From Rubellimicrobium rubrum (GTDB lineage Bacteria; Pseudomonadota; Alphaproteobacteria; Rhodobacterales; Rhodobacteraceae), in NCBI RefSeq assembly GCF_006152115.1, contig NZ_VDFU01000004.1, positions 1 through 64,000 of the forward strand: DNA of 64,000 nt, given 5' to 3'. The notes beneath the pieces are model-generated. The model did not search any database. It was not told the origin of the DNA and was given only the letters and a program-made list of their open reading frames with translations. Within the stretch, counting starts at the first letter, position 1, and every line of letters starts with the position of its first letter. Shown here piece after piece: positions 17,956 through 25,924 of this stretch. The position numbers and the translations under genes were made by a program.

Positions 17956-20139
17956 ATGAGCCTGACCGAAGCCCCCGGCAGCCTGGGCTGCATCGGCTGC
18001 GTGACCGCCCCCGCCGCCCAGGGCGCGGGCGCGGCTGCCGCCGAGAACGAGATCGTGCTGGCCGTTCCCGGCGCGGACTGCGCGGCCTGCATCCCGCAAC
18101 TCGAGGAGGGCCTCGCGGGGTTCCCCGGCGTGCGGGACGTGCGCGTGAACCTGTCCCTGCGCCGCCTTCGCGTGCGCCACGACGGGACCCTCGCGCCCGA
18201 GGACCTCATCCCCGAGGTGGCCAAGCTCGGCTACGAGGCGCTGCCCCTCGATCTCGTGGCGCTGTCGGGGACCGAGAACGACCGCATCGGGCGCGAGTTG
18301 GTGATGCGGCTGGGCGTGGCGTTCTTTGCCATGATGAACGTGATGCTGCTGTCCGTGGCCGTGTGGTCGGGCGCGGACGACGCCACGCGCGACATGTTCC
18401 ACTTCATCTCGGGCGCGATCGCGATCCCGACGGTGCTGTTCTCGGGGCAGCCCTTCTTCCGCTCGGCCTGGGCGGGGGTGAGGCGCGGCCGGCTCGGGAT
18501 GGATTTCCCGATTTCGCTGGCCCTGGTGCTGGCGTCCTCGATCTCGATTTACGAGTCCTTCAACGGCGGGCATCACGCGTATTTCGACGCGGCGGTGATG
18601 CTGACCTTCTTCCTGCTGGGCGGGCGCTACCTCGACCACATGACGCGGGCTGCCGCGCGGTCGGCCGCGCAGGAACTGGCCGCGCTGGAGGTGCCCCGCG
18701 CCATCCGGCTGACCGCCGATGGGCCGGAGACGGTGAACGTGGCGGACCTTGCGGTGGGCGACCTCATCTCCGTGCGCCCCGGCGCGCGGGTTCCGGCGGA
18801 CGGCGTGGTGACAGACGGGGAGAGCGAGATCGACCGTTCGCTCCTGACCGGCGAATCGCTGCCGGCCCGCGCCGCCCAGGGCGACGCGGTCAGCGCGGGC
18901 GAGGTGAACCTTACCGGACCGCTTACCGTGCGCGTCACGGCGGCGGGCCGGGACTCCTCGCTCGCCCGCATGGCGGCGCTGGTCGCGGTGGCCGAAGAGG
19001 CGCGAAGCCGTTACACTTCGCTGGCCGATCGGGCGGCGCGGGCCTATTCGCCGCTCGTGCACACGCTGTCCTTCAGCGCCTTTGCCTGGTGGATGTGGAA
19101 GACGGGCGGCGACATGCGCTTTGCCATCAACATCTCGGCGGCCACGCTCATCATCACCTGCCCCTGCGCCCTCGGGCTGGCGGTTCCTGCGGTGGTCACG
19201 GCGGCATCGGGCAAGCTCTTCAAGAAGGGTCTCCTCATCAAGTCGGGAACGGCTCTGGAGCGGCTCGCGCAGGTGGACACAGTGGTCTTCGACAAGACCG
19301 GCACCCTGACCCTGGGCGCGCCCGAGCCCTTGGAGTTGGCCACCCACGACGCCTGCGACTTGCGGGTGGCGCTGGCGCTCGCGCAGGGGTCGTCGCACCC
19401 GCTGGCGCAGGCGCTCGCGAAGGGGGCGACCGCGCTGGGCGTCCGGCCCGCGCATGTGACGGATATCCGGGAGGTGCCGGGCCATGGGATCGAAGGGATC
19501 TGGCAGGACACGCGCGTCCGCTTGGGCCGTGCCGACTGGGTTGGGGCCCAGCCAGGCTGCGTTACCGCGACGACGCTGCGGATCGGCGGCCACGATCCGG
19601 TGACCTTTGCCTTTGCGGACTCGCTCCGGCCCGGGGCTGAGGCGCTGGTGGCGGCGCTAGCCCGGCAGGGGATGGACCTCCACCTCGTCTCGGGCGACGT
19701 GGCGGGCGCAGTCGAGGGGCTGGCTCAGCGGCTGGGCATCCCGTCCTGGACGGCGGGCGCCAAGCCTGAGGAAAAGGCCGCCTATGTCAAGGCGCTCGCG
19801 GCCCAGGGCCGTCGGGTCCTGATGGTGGGCGACGGGCTCAACGACACGGCGGCCTTGGCCGAGGCGCTGGTGTCGGTCTCGCCGGCCTCGGCGCTTGATG
19901 CCGCGCGGGCGGCGTCGGACATCGTGCTGATGGGACGGGACATCGCCCCGGTCGAGGACGCCCTCCGTATCGCGCGGCAATCGGTCCGCCGCATCCGCGA
20001 GAACTTCTGGCTGTCGGCGGGTTACAACGTCGTGTCGGTCCCGATCGCGCTGATTGGACTGGCCACCCCCCTGCTGGCGGCGCTGGCGATGTCCATCAGT
20101 TCCGTGACCGTGACGCTGAACGCGCTAAGGTTGAAGTGA
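17956..20139 (+). CDS. ccoI: Copper-translocating P1B-type ATPase CcoI (FixI)
   Basis: A 727-residue P-type ATPase that supplies copper for the CuB site of cbb3 oxidase. Order of features: an N-terminal cysteine pair (CIGC, residues 12-15), a heavy-metal-associated domain with C42-A-A-C45, membrane helices, the actuator TGES motif, the transmembrane metal site CPC (TCPCALGLAVP), the phosphorylation motif DKTGTLT, the SSHPLAQAL nucleotide-binding motif, and GDGLNDTAAL. All key residues are present. The start at 17956 lies five bases after ccoH. Confidence 0.96.
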   Translation: MSLTEAPGSLGCIGCVTAPAAQGAGAAAAENEIVLAVPGADCAACIPQLEEGLAGFPGVRDVRVNLSLRRLRVRHDGTLAPEDLIPEVAKLGYEALPLDLVALSGTENDRIGRELVMRLGVAFFAMMNVMLLSVAVWSGADDATRDMFHFISGAIAIPTVLFSGQPFFRSAWAGVRRGRLGMDFPISLALVLASSISIYESFNGGHHAYFDAAVMLTFFLLGGRYLDHMTRAAARSAAQELAALEVPRAIRLTADGPETVNVADLAVGDLISVRPGARVPADGVVTDGESEIDRSLLTGESLPARAAQGDAVSAGEVNLTGPLTVRVTAAGRDSSLARMAALVAVAEEARSRYTSLADRAARAYSPLVHTLSFSAFAWWMWKTGGDMRFAINISAATLIITCPCALGLAVPAVVTAASGKLFKKGLLIKSGTALERLAQVDTVVFDKTGTLTLGAPEPLELATHDACDLRVALALAQGSSHPLAQALAKGATALGVRPAHVTDIREVPGHGIEGIWQDTRVRLGRADWVGAQPGCVTATTLRIGGHDPVTFAFADSLRPGAEALVAALARQGMDLHLVSGDVAGAVEGLAQRLGIPSWTAGAKPEEKAAYVKALAAQGRRVLMVGDGLNDTAALAEALVSVSPASALDAARAASDIVLMGRDIAPVEDALRIARQSVRRIRENFWLSAGYNVVSVPIALIGLATPLLAALAMSISSVTVTLNALRLK

Positions 20140-20140
20140 C

Positions 20141-20362
20141 ATGGACGTCCTGATCTTTCTCGTGCCGGTTTCCCTTGGTCTGGGCCTTTTGGGTCTGGGG
20201 GCCTTTGTCTGGACGCTCCGGCACCGGCAATACGAGGACCCCAAGGGCGACGCCGCGCGCATCCTGTCGGATCGGTGGGACGACCACCCTGCCCCGGTCG
20301 AGGACCGTCCCCCCCGCAAGAAAGGCGACCATGCGGGGCCAATGTCGGGGGACCGGGGCTAG
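20141..20362 (+). CDS. ccoS: cbb3 oxidase maturation protein CcoS (FixS)
   Basis: A 73-residue protein with a single N-terminal membrane helix followed by the family hallmark W-T-L-R-x-x-Q-Y-E-D-P-x-G-D-A. A longer than usual, Pro/Asp/Lys-rich tail of about 30 residues follows. CcoS is needed for incorporation of haem and copper into the oxidase. It begins one base after the ccoI stop codon. Confidence 0.93.
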   Translation: MDVLIFLVPVSLGLGLLGLGAFVWTLRHRQYEDPKGDAARILSDRWDDHPAPVEDRPPRKKGDHAGPMSGDRG

Positions 20363-20429
20363 GCCGAACGGGGGCGTGCCTCTGGCATTCGATGCGGTCT
20401 TGTCTATCTTTCCTGCCAGGAGGATCCCC

Positions 20430-20735
20430 ATGCCCAAGCTCATCCGCCTTTACATCGTCAGCATCCTCATCGGCTTTGGCCTGTCTGTGGCCTTCGTGGC
20501 GCTGCTCGTCGGGCTCGACGTGGCGGGCCTGCGGCATCTGGTGCTGGACACCGATGGGGGGTGGCTCGGCGGCGTGATGCTGGTGATGTTCAACGGCATC
20601 GTCTTTGCCGGGGCGCAATTCGGTATCGCCATCATGCGCCTGGGGTCGGACAACGACGAAGCGTCGGGCGGCGGGATGCAGCCGGCGCTGCGTCCGGTTC
20701 CGGTCGTGGTCCGCCGCGGCCCGCCGCGCCGCTGA
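20430..20735 (+). CDS. Small membrane protein, function unknown
   Basis: A 101-residue protein with two hydrophobic segments (about residues 5-30 and 44-70) separated by a short polar loop (VLDTDGGWLGG), and a basic, Pro/Arg-rich C-terminal tail. A consensus AGGAGG ribosome-binding site lies about 7 bases before the ATG at 20430. It sits 67 bases downstream of ccoS on the same strand and may be read through from the ccoGHIS operon. Not recognised as a named family. Confidence 0.72.
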   Translation: MPKLIRLYIVSILIGFGLSVAFVALLVGLDVAGLRHLVLDTDGGWLGGVMLVMFNGIVFAGAQFGIAIMRLGSDNDEASGGGMQPALRPVPVVVRRGPPRR

Positions 20736-20747
20736 CGGCGGCGGACC
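20708..20747. terminator. Inverted repeat at the end of the cco region
   Basis: Perfect 10-bp arms GGTCCGCCGC (20708-20717) and GCGGCGGACC (20738-20747) separated by 20 bases that include the stop codon of the small membrane protein gene. It lies just before the convergent GMC oxidoreductase stop codon. No U-tract; a bidirectional terminator is plausible. Confidence 0.4.
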
Positions 20748-20773
20748 GGGCCGCAGGTCGCCTCAGCGTCGGG

Positions 20774-22399
20774 TCACTCCAGCCCCATCACGAAATCGGC
20801 GCAGCGGCTGCCCAGCATGAGGGCGGGCGCCGTGGTGTTGCCCGCGTTGATGTTGGGGCAGGCGCTCATGTCGGCGACGCGAAGCCCTTCGATCCCCCTC
20901 ACCCGCATCCGTGCATCCAGCACCGCCATCGGGTCACCATCCGCCCCCATCCGCGCGGTCGAGGCCGGGTGGTAGTTGGTCTTGACCATCTTGCGGCAAT
21001 GGGCGGCCAGGCTCTCGTCATCGAGCCGGGCCGGATCGGGGAACTTGATCTCCCGGATGCGGCTCTTCAGCGGCTCGGCCCCGAAGGCCTGCAGAAAGAA
21101 GCGCTGGCCTTCGACCATCTGGCGCATGTCCTCGGGGTCCTTGAGGAGGTTGGGGGAGACGATCGGCTTGTCCGCCGGATTGGCCGAGCGAAGCTTGACC
21201 CAGCCGCGCGAGCGGGGCTTCACCACCACGGTCGTGATGGTCATGCCATGGGTGTTCTTCATCATCTTGAGAAGGTCGCGGTCCAGATACACGATCGGCA
21301 CGCAGAAGGCCTGGATCGTGGGCTCGGCCGTGGGGTCCGACGGGTTGACGAAGGCCCCCGCCTCCACCCCCGCCGAGGTGATCACCCCGGTGCCGAAGAT
21401 CTTGAAGTGGAGGCCGTGCTTGATCATGCGCCAGCCTTCGCCTTGCCCGTAATAGCCGTACTTGCCATTCGCGGTGGCGATGATCGGCACCTCCGGGTGG
21501 TCGACCAGGTTCTGGCCGACGCCGGGCGCATCCTGCAGCACGGGCAGGCCATGCTCGCGCAGATGGTCGGCGGGACCGACGCCCGACAGCATCAGGAGCT
21601 TGGGGGTAATGAGAGCGCCCGCCGCGAGGACGACCTCGCCACGCGCGTAGCTTTTCTGCTCCTGACCCGCCTTGTCGCGCCAGACCACGCCCACGGCGCG
21701 ACCCTGCTCGATCAGGACGCGCTCGGCCCGTGCTTCCAGCTTGAGGGTCAGGCGCGGGTCCTTTTCCAGAGGCGCGATGAAGGCGTAGGCGGCCGAGGAG
21801 CGCTTGCCGTGCCGGTTCATGAACTGGTAGAAGCCGACCCCCCGCTGGGACGTGCCGTTGAAGTCGGGGTTGTAGGGCTCGCCCATGCCCTGCACCGCCT
21901 GCACGAACCAGCGCGAGATCTGGTCGATATGGCCGGGGTCCGACACCTGCAACGGCCCATCGACGTTGTGGAAGTCGTCGTACAGGCGGTTGTTGTCCTC
22001 CATCCGGCGCATGTGGCGGAGAACGGCGGACCACGACCAGTCCGCGCCGTCGTTGTTGCCCCGCAGGACGTCGTTCCACTCCTCGTAGTCCGACGGGCGG
22101 CCGCGCATGTAGACCTGCGCGTTCACGCTCGTGCCGCCGCCCAGCACGTTGCCCTGCGGGATGTCGTGGGCGCGGCCGCCCAGGTGATCCTGCGGCGGCG
22201 TCGTGTGGTAATGCATGAACTTGCTGCCGTTGATCATCTTGAAGATGCCCGGCGGCATGTCGAGCAGCGGGTGGCGGTGCGAGTAGCCCCCTTCGAGCAG
22301 CAGCACCCGGTGCCCGCCCGGGTTCACCAGCCGCGCGGCGGCGACGCAGCCTGCCGCGCCCCCGCCCACGACGATGTAGTCGTATTCGTCACGTGCCAT
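20774..22399 (-). CDS. GMC family FAD-dependent oxidoreductase
   Basis: A 541-residue flavoprotein. N-terminal FAD-binding YDYIVVGGGAAGCVAAARL, the GMC signature region GGGTSVNAQVYMRG, and the C-terminal catalytic His pair region YHPASTARMG with the later NTTAPALMLG motif are all present. Such enzymes (choline dehydrogenase, sugar or alcohol dehydrogenases) oxidise alcohols. It resembles BetA-type enzymes, but nothing in the neighbourhood points to choline. It follows the GntR regulator by 23 bases on the same strand and is divergent from the sugar operon, so its substrate may be a sugar or sugar alcohol of the same pathway. Confidence 0.88.
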   Translation of the reverse strand: MARDEYDYIVVGGGAAGCVAAARLVNPGGHRVLLLEGGYSHRHPLLDMPPGIFKMINGSKFMHYHTTPPQDHLGGRAHDIPQGNVLGGGTSVNAQVYMRGRPSDYEEWNDVLRGNNDGADWSWSAVLRHMRRMEDNNRLYDDFHNVDGPLQVSDPGHIDQISRWFVQAVQGMGEPYNPDFNGTSQRGVGFYQFMNRHGKRSSAAYAFIAPLEKDPRLTLKLEARAERVLIEQGRAVGVVWRDKAGQEQKSYARGEVVLAAGALITPKLLMLSGVGPADHLREHGLPVLQDAPGVGQNLVDHPEVPIIATANGKYGYYGQGEGWRMIKHGLHFKIFGTGVITSAGVEAGAFVNPSDPTAEPTIQAFCVPIVYLDRDLLKMMKNTHGMTITTVVVKPRSRGWVKLRSANPADKPIVSPNLLKDPEDMRQMVEGQRFFLQAFGAEPLKSRIREIKFPDPARLDDESLAAHCRKMVKTNYHPASTARMGADGDPMAVLDARMRVRGIEGLRVADMSACPNINAGNTTAPALMLGSRCADFVMGLE

Positions 22400-22422
22400 G
22401 ATCGGTCTTTCCTGCGGGCCCG

Positions 22423-23142
22423 TCAGGGGCCTTCGAATGTGCCTCGGACGTACTCCCAGGCGGCGTTGAGATGGGACGCGAGCGCCGCCTCGGCGGCATC
22501 GGGGTCGCGGTCCTGGATGGCCGCGAAGATGTCGCGATGCCGAAGGAAGTTCACGCGGTTGCGCTCGGGCGACCGGGGCATCTTCACCCAATGCTCGGCC
22601 AGCCAGGCGGTGAAGGCCCGATGCACCGCCGGAAGGATCGGGTTGCGCGGCACGTCGTAGAGAACCGCATGGAAGGCCACGTCGGTGGCATAGAACAACT
22701 CGCTGTTGTCGATCGCCGCCTCGTTCGCCGCCAGCGCGCGGGCGAGTGCGGCGATGTCGTCCTTGCGGGCCTGAAGGGCGGCATGCCGGACAAGGGCCCC
22801 TTCCAGCAGGATGCGCGTGTCGTAAAGGTTCTTGACCCCTACCGAGTCGCGCAGCAGGTGCCCCACGACCCCCCCGGCGGCGGCCAGCGCCGCGTCCACG
22901 CCGGGACGGCGCACGACGGGCCGGTAGCGGGGGCGGCTTTCGAGGAGGCCCTTGCTGGCCAGTCGGGCCACGGCCTCTCGCACGACGGTGCGGCTCACCC
23001 CGTAGGTGTCTATCAAATCCCGCTCGGGCGGCAGATGGGCGCCGTCGGCCAGCGATCCCGACACGATGCGGGCCTCGATCTCCCGGACTACCGCATCGGC
23101 TGCCCGTAGTCCGGTGCGCAAGGCGAAGGTTTCGTCTGTCAT
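22423..23142 (-). CDS. GntR/FadR family transcription regulator
   Basis: A 239-residue regulator with an N-terminal winged helix (PPERDLIDTYGVSRTVVREAVARL is the classical GntR recognition region) and a C-terminal all-helical FCD ligand-binding domain, whose metal-binding histidines are likely among H186, H196 and nearby residues. FCD regulators usually sense organic or sugar acids. The start at 23142 (MTDETF) is preferred to 23202, because the latter would place a likely operator (23163-23173) inside the gene. It should control its own gene plus the GMC gene and the divergent aldehyde dehydrogenase/ABC operon. Confidence 0.88.
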   Translation of the reverse strand: MTDETFALRTGLRAADAVVREIEARIVSGSLADGAHLPPERDLIDTYGVSRTVVREAVARLASKGLLESRPRYRPVVRRPGVDAALAAAGGVVGHLLRDSVGVKNLYDTRILLEGALVRHAALQARKDDIAALARALAANEAAIDNSELFYATDVAFHAVLYDVPRNPILPAVHRAFTAWLAEHWVKMPRSPERNRVNFLRHRDIFAAIQDRDPDAAEAALASHLNAAWEYVRGTFEGP

Positions 23143-23162
23143 GCAGGCCAGCCCCACAAAGT

Positions 23163-23173
23163 CTGGTATGACT
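23163..23173. promoter_or_regulatory. Putative GntR operator, regulator side
   Basis: TGGTATGACTA differs in one base from the TGGT-N3-ACCA palindrome typical of FadR/GntR-type operators. It lies 21 bases upstream of the preferred regulator start codon. Confidence 0.5.
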
Positions 23174-23302
23174 ATACTCATGCAAGGTTCCGACGCAAAC
23201 ACAAGTTGTAGCGCTGGACAGCTCAGCTAGTTCTCGCCTTTCCGTTTATCTGCGTGATTCACCTCTTGACCTGGAGACGAGTTTGCGCCCTCATGGCGCA
23301 AA

Positions 23303-23317
23303 TTTGGTCATACCAAA
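23303..23317. promoter_or_regulatory. Putative GntR operator, sugar operon side
   Basis: TTTGGTCATACCAAA is a perfect 6-bp inverted repeat with a 3-base spacer and contains TGGT-N3-ACCA. It ends 12 bases before the GTG start of the aldehyde dehydrogenase gene, a position where a repressor would block initiation. Binding by the adjacent GntR protein is inferred. Confidence 0.68.
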
Positions 23318-23329
23318 GGCGATGCACTC

Positions 23330-24802
23330 GTGCTTGATGATCTCCGCTCCATGCTTTCCGAGGCGCGGCCCTTCGAGGCCCGCATGTTCATCGACGGCGA
23401 ATGGCGCGATCCCGCGGGGCTGTCCGTGGATCAGGTCGAGGATCCGGCCACTGGCCGCATGATCGCGACGACCCCCGCCGGAACCCGCGCCCATGCCGAA
23501 GAGGCCTTGGCCGCCGCACGCACCGCGCAACCCGCTTGGGCCAGGATTCCCGCCGTGGAGCGGGCCCGGGCCGTGCTGGCCCTGGCCGACGCCGTTCATG
23601 CCGAGACCGAGACCTTGGCGCGCATCGTCGTGGCCGAACAAGGCAAGCCCATCGGGCAGGCCCGCGGCGAGATCGGGGCGACCGAGACGTTCCTGCGCTA
23701 TGCCGCCGAATGGGCACGGCGGATCGAAGGGGAGATCCTCCCCTCGGATGCGGAGAACGAGGAGATCTGGATCCGTCGCCTGCCCCATGGGGTCGTGGCG
23801 GGGCTCACGGCCTGGAATTACCCCTCGGCGCTCGCGACCCGCAAGCTCGGGCCCGCGCTGGTGGCGGGGAACACCTTCGTCCTCAAGGCGCACGAGTTCA
23901 CGCCGTTGTCGGGCCTCGCGCTTGCCGCGTTGGCCGAGCGGGTCGGGCTGCCCAGGGGCGTGTTCAACGTCGTGACCGGCGACGGGCGCAACGTGGGCGC
24001 CGCGCTCGTCGAGGGCGCCGACATGACCACCATGACGGGGTCCACCCGGGCGGGACGCGAGATCTACGCGACCGGCGCCAAGGGCATCAAGAACCTGCGG
24101 CTGGAACTGGGCGGCAAGGCCCCCTTCATCGTCATGGAGGATGCGGACCTGACCCGTGCGGTGGACGCCGCCGTCGCTGCCCGGTTCACCAACTGCGGCC
24201 AGATCTGCACCTGCAACGAGCGGATGTACCTCCATGAGGCCATCGCGGACGAGTTCCTGGCGCGTTTCGTCGAGAAGTCGAAGGCGCTGAGCATCGGCCC
24301 CGGCATGGACGACCCGGACCTCGGGCCCAAGATCTCGGGCGGCGAGGTGGAAAAGGTCGAGGCGATGACCCTGGCCTCCATCGAGGCGGGGGCCGAGGTG
24401 CTGCTGCGTGGCGGGCCGCTGACGGAGGGCCGTTTCGAGCACGGGCATTTCATGGCGCCGACGGTGCTGGAGGTGCGGTCGAACGACGTGCCGGTGATGA
24501 AGGACGAGGTCTTTGGCCCCGTCGTCGCCGCCAAGCGCGTTGGCTCCTACGAGGAAGCCTTGGGTTACGCCAACGATTCGGCCTACGGGCTCTCGGCCTA
24601 TGTCTGGTCGGCGAATCTGCGCCGCGTGTTCCAGGCGGCCGAGGGGCTCCACTTCGGCGAGATCTACTGCAACCGCACCAACGGTGAGCTGGTGCAGGGC
24701 TTCCACACCGGCTGGGGCCTGTCGGGCCTGGGTGGCGAGGACGGCAAATGGGGCTTCGACGGATATCTCCGCAAGAAGACCATGTACGTGAACTGGGCCT
24801 GA
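23330..24802 (+). CDS. Aldehyde dehydrogenase (AldA-like), sugar operon
   Basis: A 490-residue NAD(P)-dependent aldehyde dehydrogenase. Visible: the oxyanion Asn in AWNYPSA (about 162-165), the general base Glu259 (LELGGKAP), the catalytic Cys293 (NCGQIC) and the C-terminal EVFGPVV motif. It resembles lactaldehyde/glycolaldehyde dehydrogenase-type members. The start is GTG at 23330; an ATG at 23351 is the alternative, and neither has a strong ribosome-binding site. As first gene of the sugar-uptake operon it could oxidise an aldose to its acid. One specific candidate is 3,6-anhydro-galactose to 3,6-anhydro-galactonate. Confidence 0.9.
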   Translation: MLDDLRSMLSEARPFEARMFIDGEWRDPAGLSVDQVEDPATGRMIATTPAGTRAHAEEALAAARTAQPAWARIPAVERARAVLALADAVHAETETLARIVVAEQGKPIGQARGEIGATETFLRYAAEWARRIEGEILPSDAENEEIWIRRLPHGVVAGLTAWNYPSALATRKLGPALVAGNTFVLKAHEFTPLSGLALAALAERVGLPRGVFNVVTGDGRNVGAALVEGADMTTMTGSTRAGREIYATGAKGIKNLRLELGGKAPFIVMEDADLTRAVDAAVAARFTNCGQICTCNERMYLHEAIADEFLARFVEKSKALSIGPGMDDPDLGPKISGGEVEKVEAMTLASIEAGAEVLLRGGPLTEGRFEHGHFMAPTVLEVRSNDVPVMKDEVFGPVVAAKRVGSYEEALGYANDSAYGLSAYVWSANLRRVFQAAEGLHFGEIYCNRTNGELVQGFHTGWGLSGLGGEDGKWGFDGYLRKKTMYVNWA

Positions 24803-24820
24803 CAACGGGCCCGAGAGGAA

Positions 24821-24846
24821 TGCCGCCGGAGAAGGCGGCGCATTTT
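24821..24846 (+). terminator. Intercistronic hairpin before the binding-protein gene
   Basis: TGCCGCC / GGCGGC(G)CA stem with a GGAGAA loop followed by TTTT, placed just before the ribosome-binding site of the periplasmic binding-protein gene. It may attenuate read-through from the aldehyde dehydrogenase gene or protect the downstream mRNA end. Confidence 0.45.
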
Positions 24847-24858
24847 GGGAGGAATGCC

Positions 24859-25836
24859 ATGAAGAGACGTTTCCTGCTTGGGGCCTCGGCGCTGGTTGCC
24901 GCGCTGGCCGTGACCGGCGTGGCGCAGGCGCAAGGCCTGCCGCCGCTGGAGCAGAAGGACAGCTATACCGTCGGCTTCGCCCAAAGCGAGTCCAACAACC
25001 CCTGGCGGATCGCCGAGACCAAGTCCTTCCAGGACACCGCCGAAAGCTGCGGCTGGAACCTGATCGTCACCGACGCGGGCGGCTCGGCCGCCAAGCAGGT
25101 CGCGGACGTGGATTCGATGATCGCGCAGGGTATCGACGTGCTGTTCCTGCCGCCCCGCGAGGAAAGCCCGCTGATCCCCGCCGTGATGCGCGCCCAGGCC
25201 GCCGGCATCCCCACCTTCCTGGTGGACCGTTCGGTGGATGAGGCCGTGGCCCAGGCCGGCACGCACTATGTGGCCTTCCTTGGCTCCGACTTCGTGGACC
25301 AGGGCCGCCGCGCCGCCGAGTACATGATCGAGAACTTCGAGGGCGAGCAGGGCCTCATCATCCAGCTCGAAGGCACCACGGGCTCCTCGCCCGCCAACGA
25401 CCGCAAGTCAGGCTTCGACGAGGCCATCGCCGGCAACGAGAAGTTCCAGATCCTCGAGTCCCGCACGGGCGACTTTGCCCGCGACGAGGGCCGCCGCGTG
25501 ATGGAAACGTTGCTCCAGGCGCATCCCGAGGTGAACATCGTCTACGCCCACAACGACGAGATGGCGATCGGCGCGATCCAGGCGCTGGAAGCTGCCGGCC
25601 GCAAGCCCGGCGAGGACGTGTTCGTCTACTCGATCGACGGCACCCGCGACGCGCTGCAGGCGATCATCGACGGCAAGATGGAAGTCACCGTCGAGTCCTC
25701 GCCTTTCTTCGGCCCGCTCGCCTGCGAGACGATGAAGCGCTATGCCGCCGGCGAGACGATCGAGCCCTGGGTGAAGGTGGAGGACCGCATCTTCACCGCC
25801 GAGAACGCCGCCGAGCACATCGGCGAGGCCTACTGA
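24859..25836 (+). CDS. ytfQ: Sugar ABC transporter periplasmic binding protein, YtfQ-like
   Basis: A 325-residue precursor with a clear Sec signal peptide (KRRFLLGASALVAALAVTGVAQA). The mature part is a class I periplasmic binding protein: VGFAQSESNNPWR, AQGIDVLFLPPREE, LVDRSVDE, LEGTTGSSPANDRK, and VYAHNDEMAIGAIQAL, all as in E. coli YtfQ (galactofuranose binding). The ATG at 24859 has a GGGAGG ribosome-binding site 7 bases upstream; a longer in-frame start at 24748 overlaps the preceding gene. It delivers the sugar to the permease pair downstream. The real ligand need not be galactofuranose. Confidence 0.92.
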   Translation: MKRRFLLGASALVAALAVTGVAQAQGLPPLEQKDSYTVGFAQSESNNPWRIAETKSFQDTAESCGWNLIVTDAGGSAAKQVADVDSMIAQGIDVLFLPPREESPLIPAVMRAQAAGIPTFLVDRSVDEAVAQAGTHYVAFLGSDFVDQGRRAAEYMIENFEGEQGLIIQLEGTTGSSPANDRKSGFDEAIAGNEKFQILESRTGDFARDEGRRVMETLLQAHPEVNIVYAHNDEMAIGAIQALEAAGRKPGEDVFVYSIDGTRDALQAIIDGKMEVTVESSPFFGPLACETMKRYAAGETIEPWVKVEDRIFTAENAAEHIGEAY

Positions 25837-25875
25837 GCCGCCGGGTCCCCGCGCCCGCGTGGGAACTTCCTTCCT

Positions 25876-25903
25876 TCAGGCGCCATCCTCGGGTGGCGCC
25901 TGA
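25876..25903 (+). terminator. Perfect hairpin between binding-protein and ATPase genes
   Basis: Ten-bp perfect arms TCAGGCGCCA (25876-25885) and TGGCGCCTGA (25894-25903) with an 8-base loop, 39 bases after the binding-protein stop codon. Hairpins here commonly lower expression of the ATPase and permeases relative to the abundant binding protein. Confidence 0.6.
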
Positions 25904-25924
25904 TCGTCCTGAAAGGTCGCCCCG

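Noticed and set aside
17629-19593. 654-codon minus-strand frame opposite ccoH/ccoI
   Set aside because: Low-complexity Arg/His/Gly-rich translation typical of an antisense shadow in GC-rich DNA; the plus strand encodes a complete P-type ATPase.
22400-23185. N-terminal extension of the GMC oxidoreductase
   Set aside because: The extension overlaps the GntR regulator in another frame; the FAD-binding N-terminus begins at 22399.
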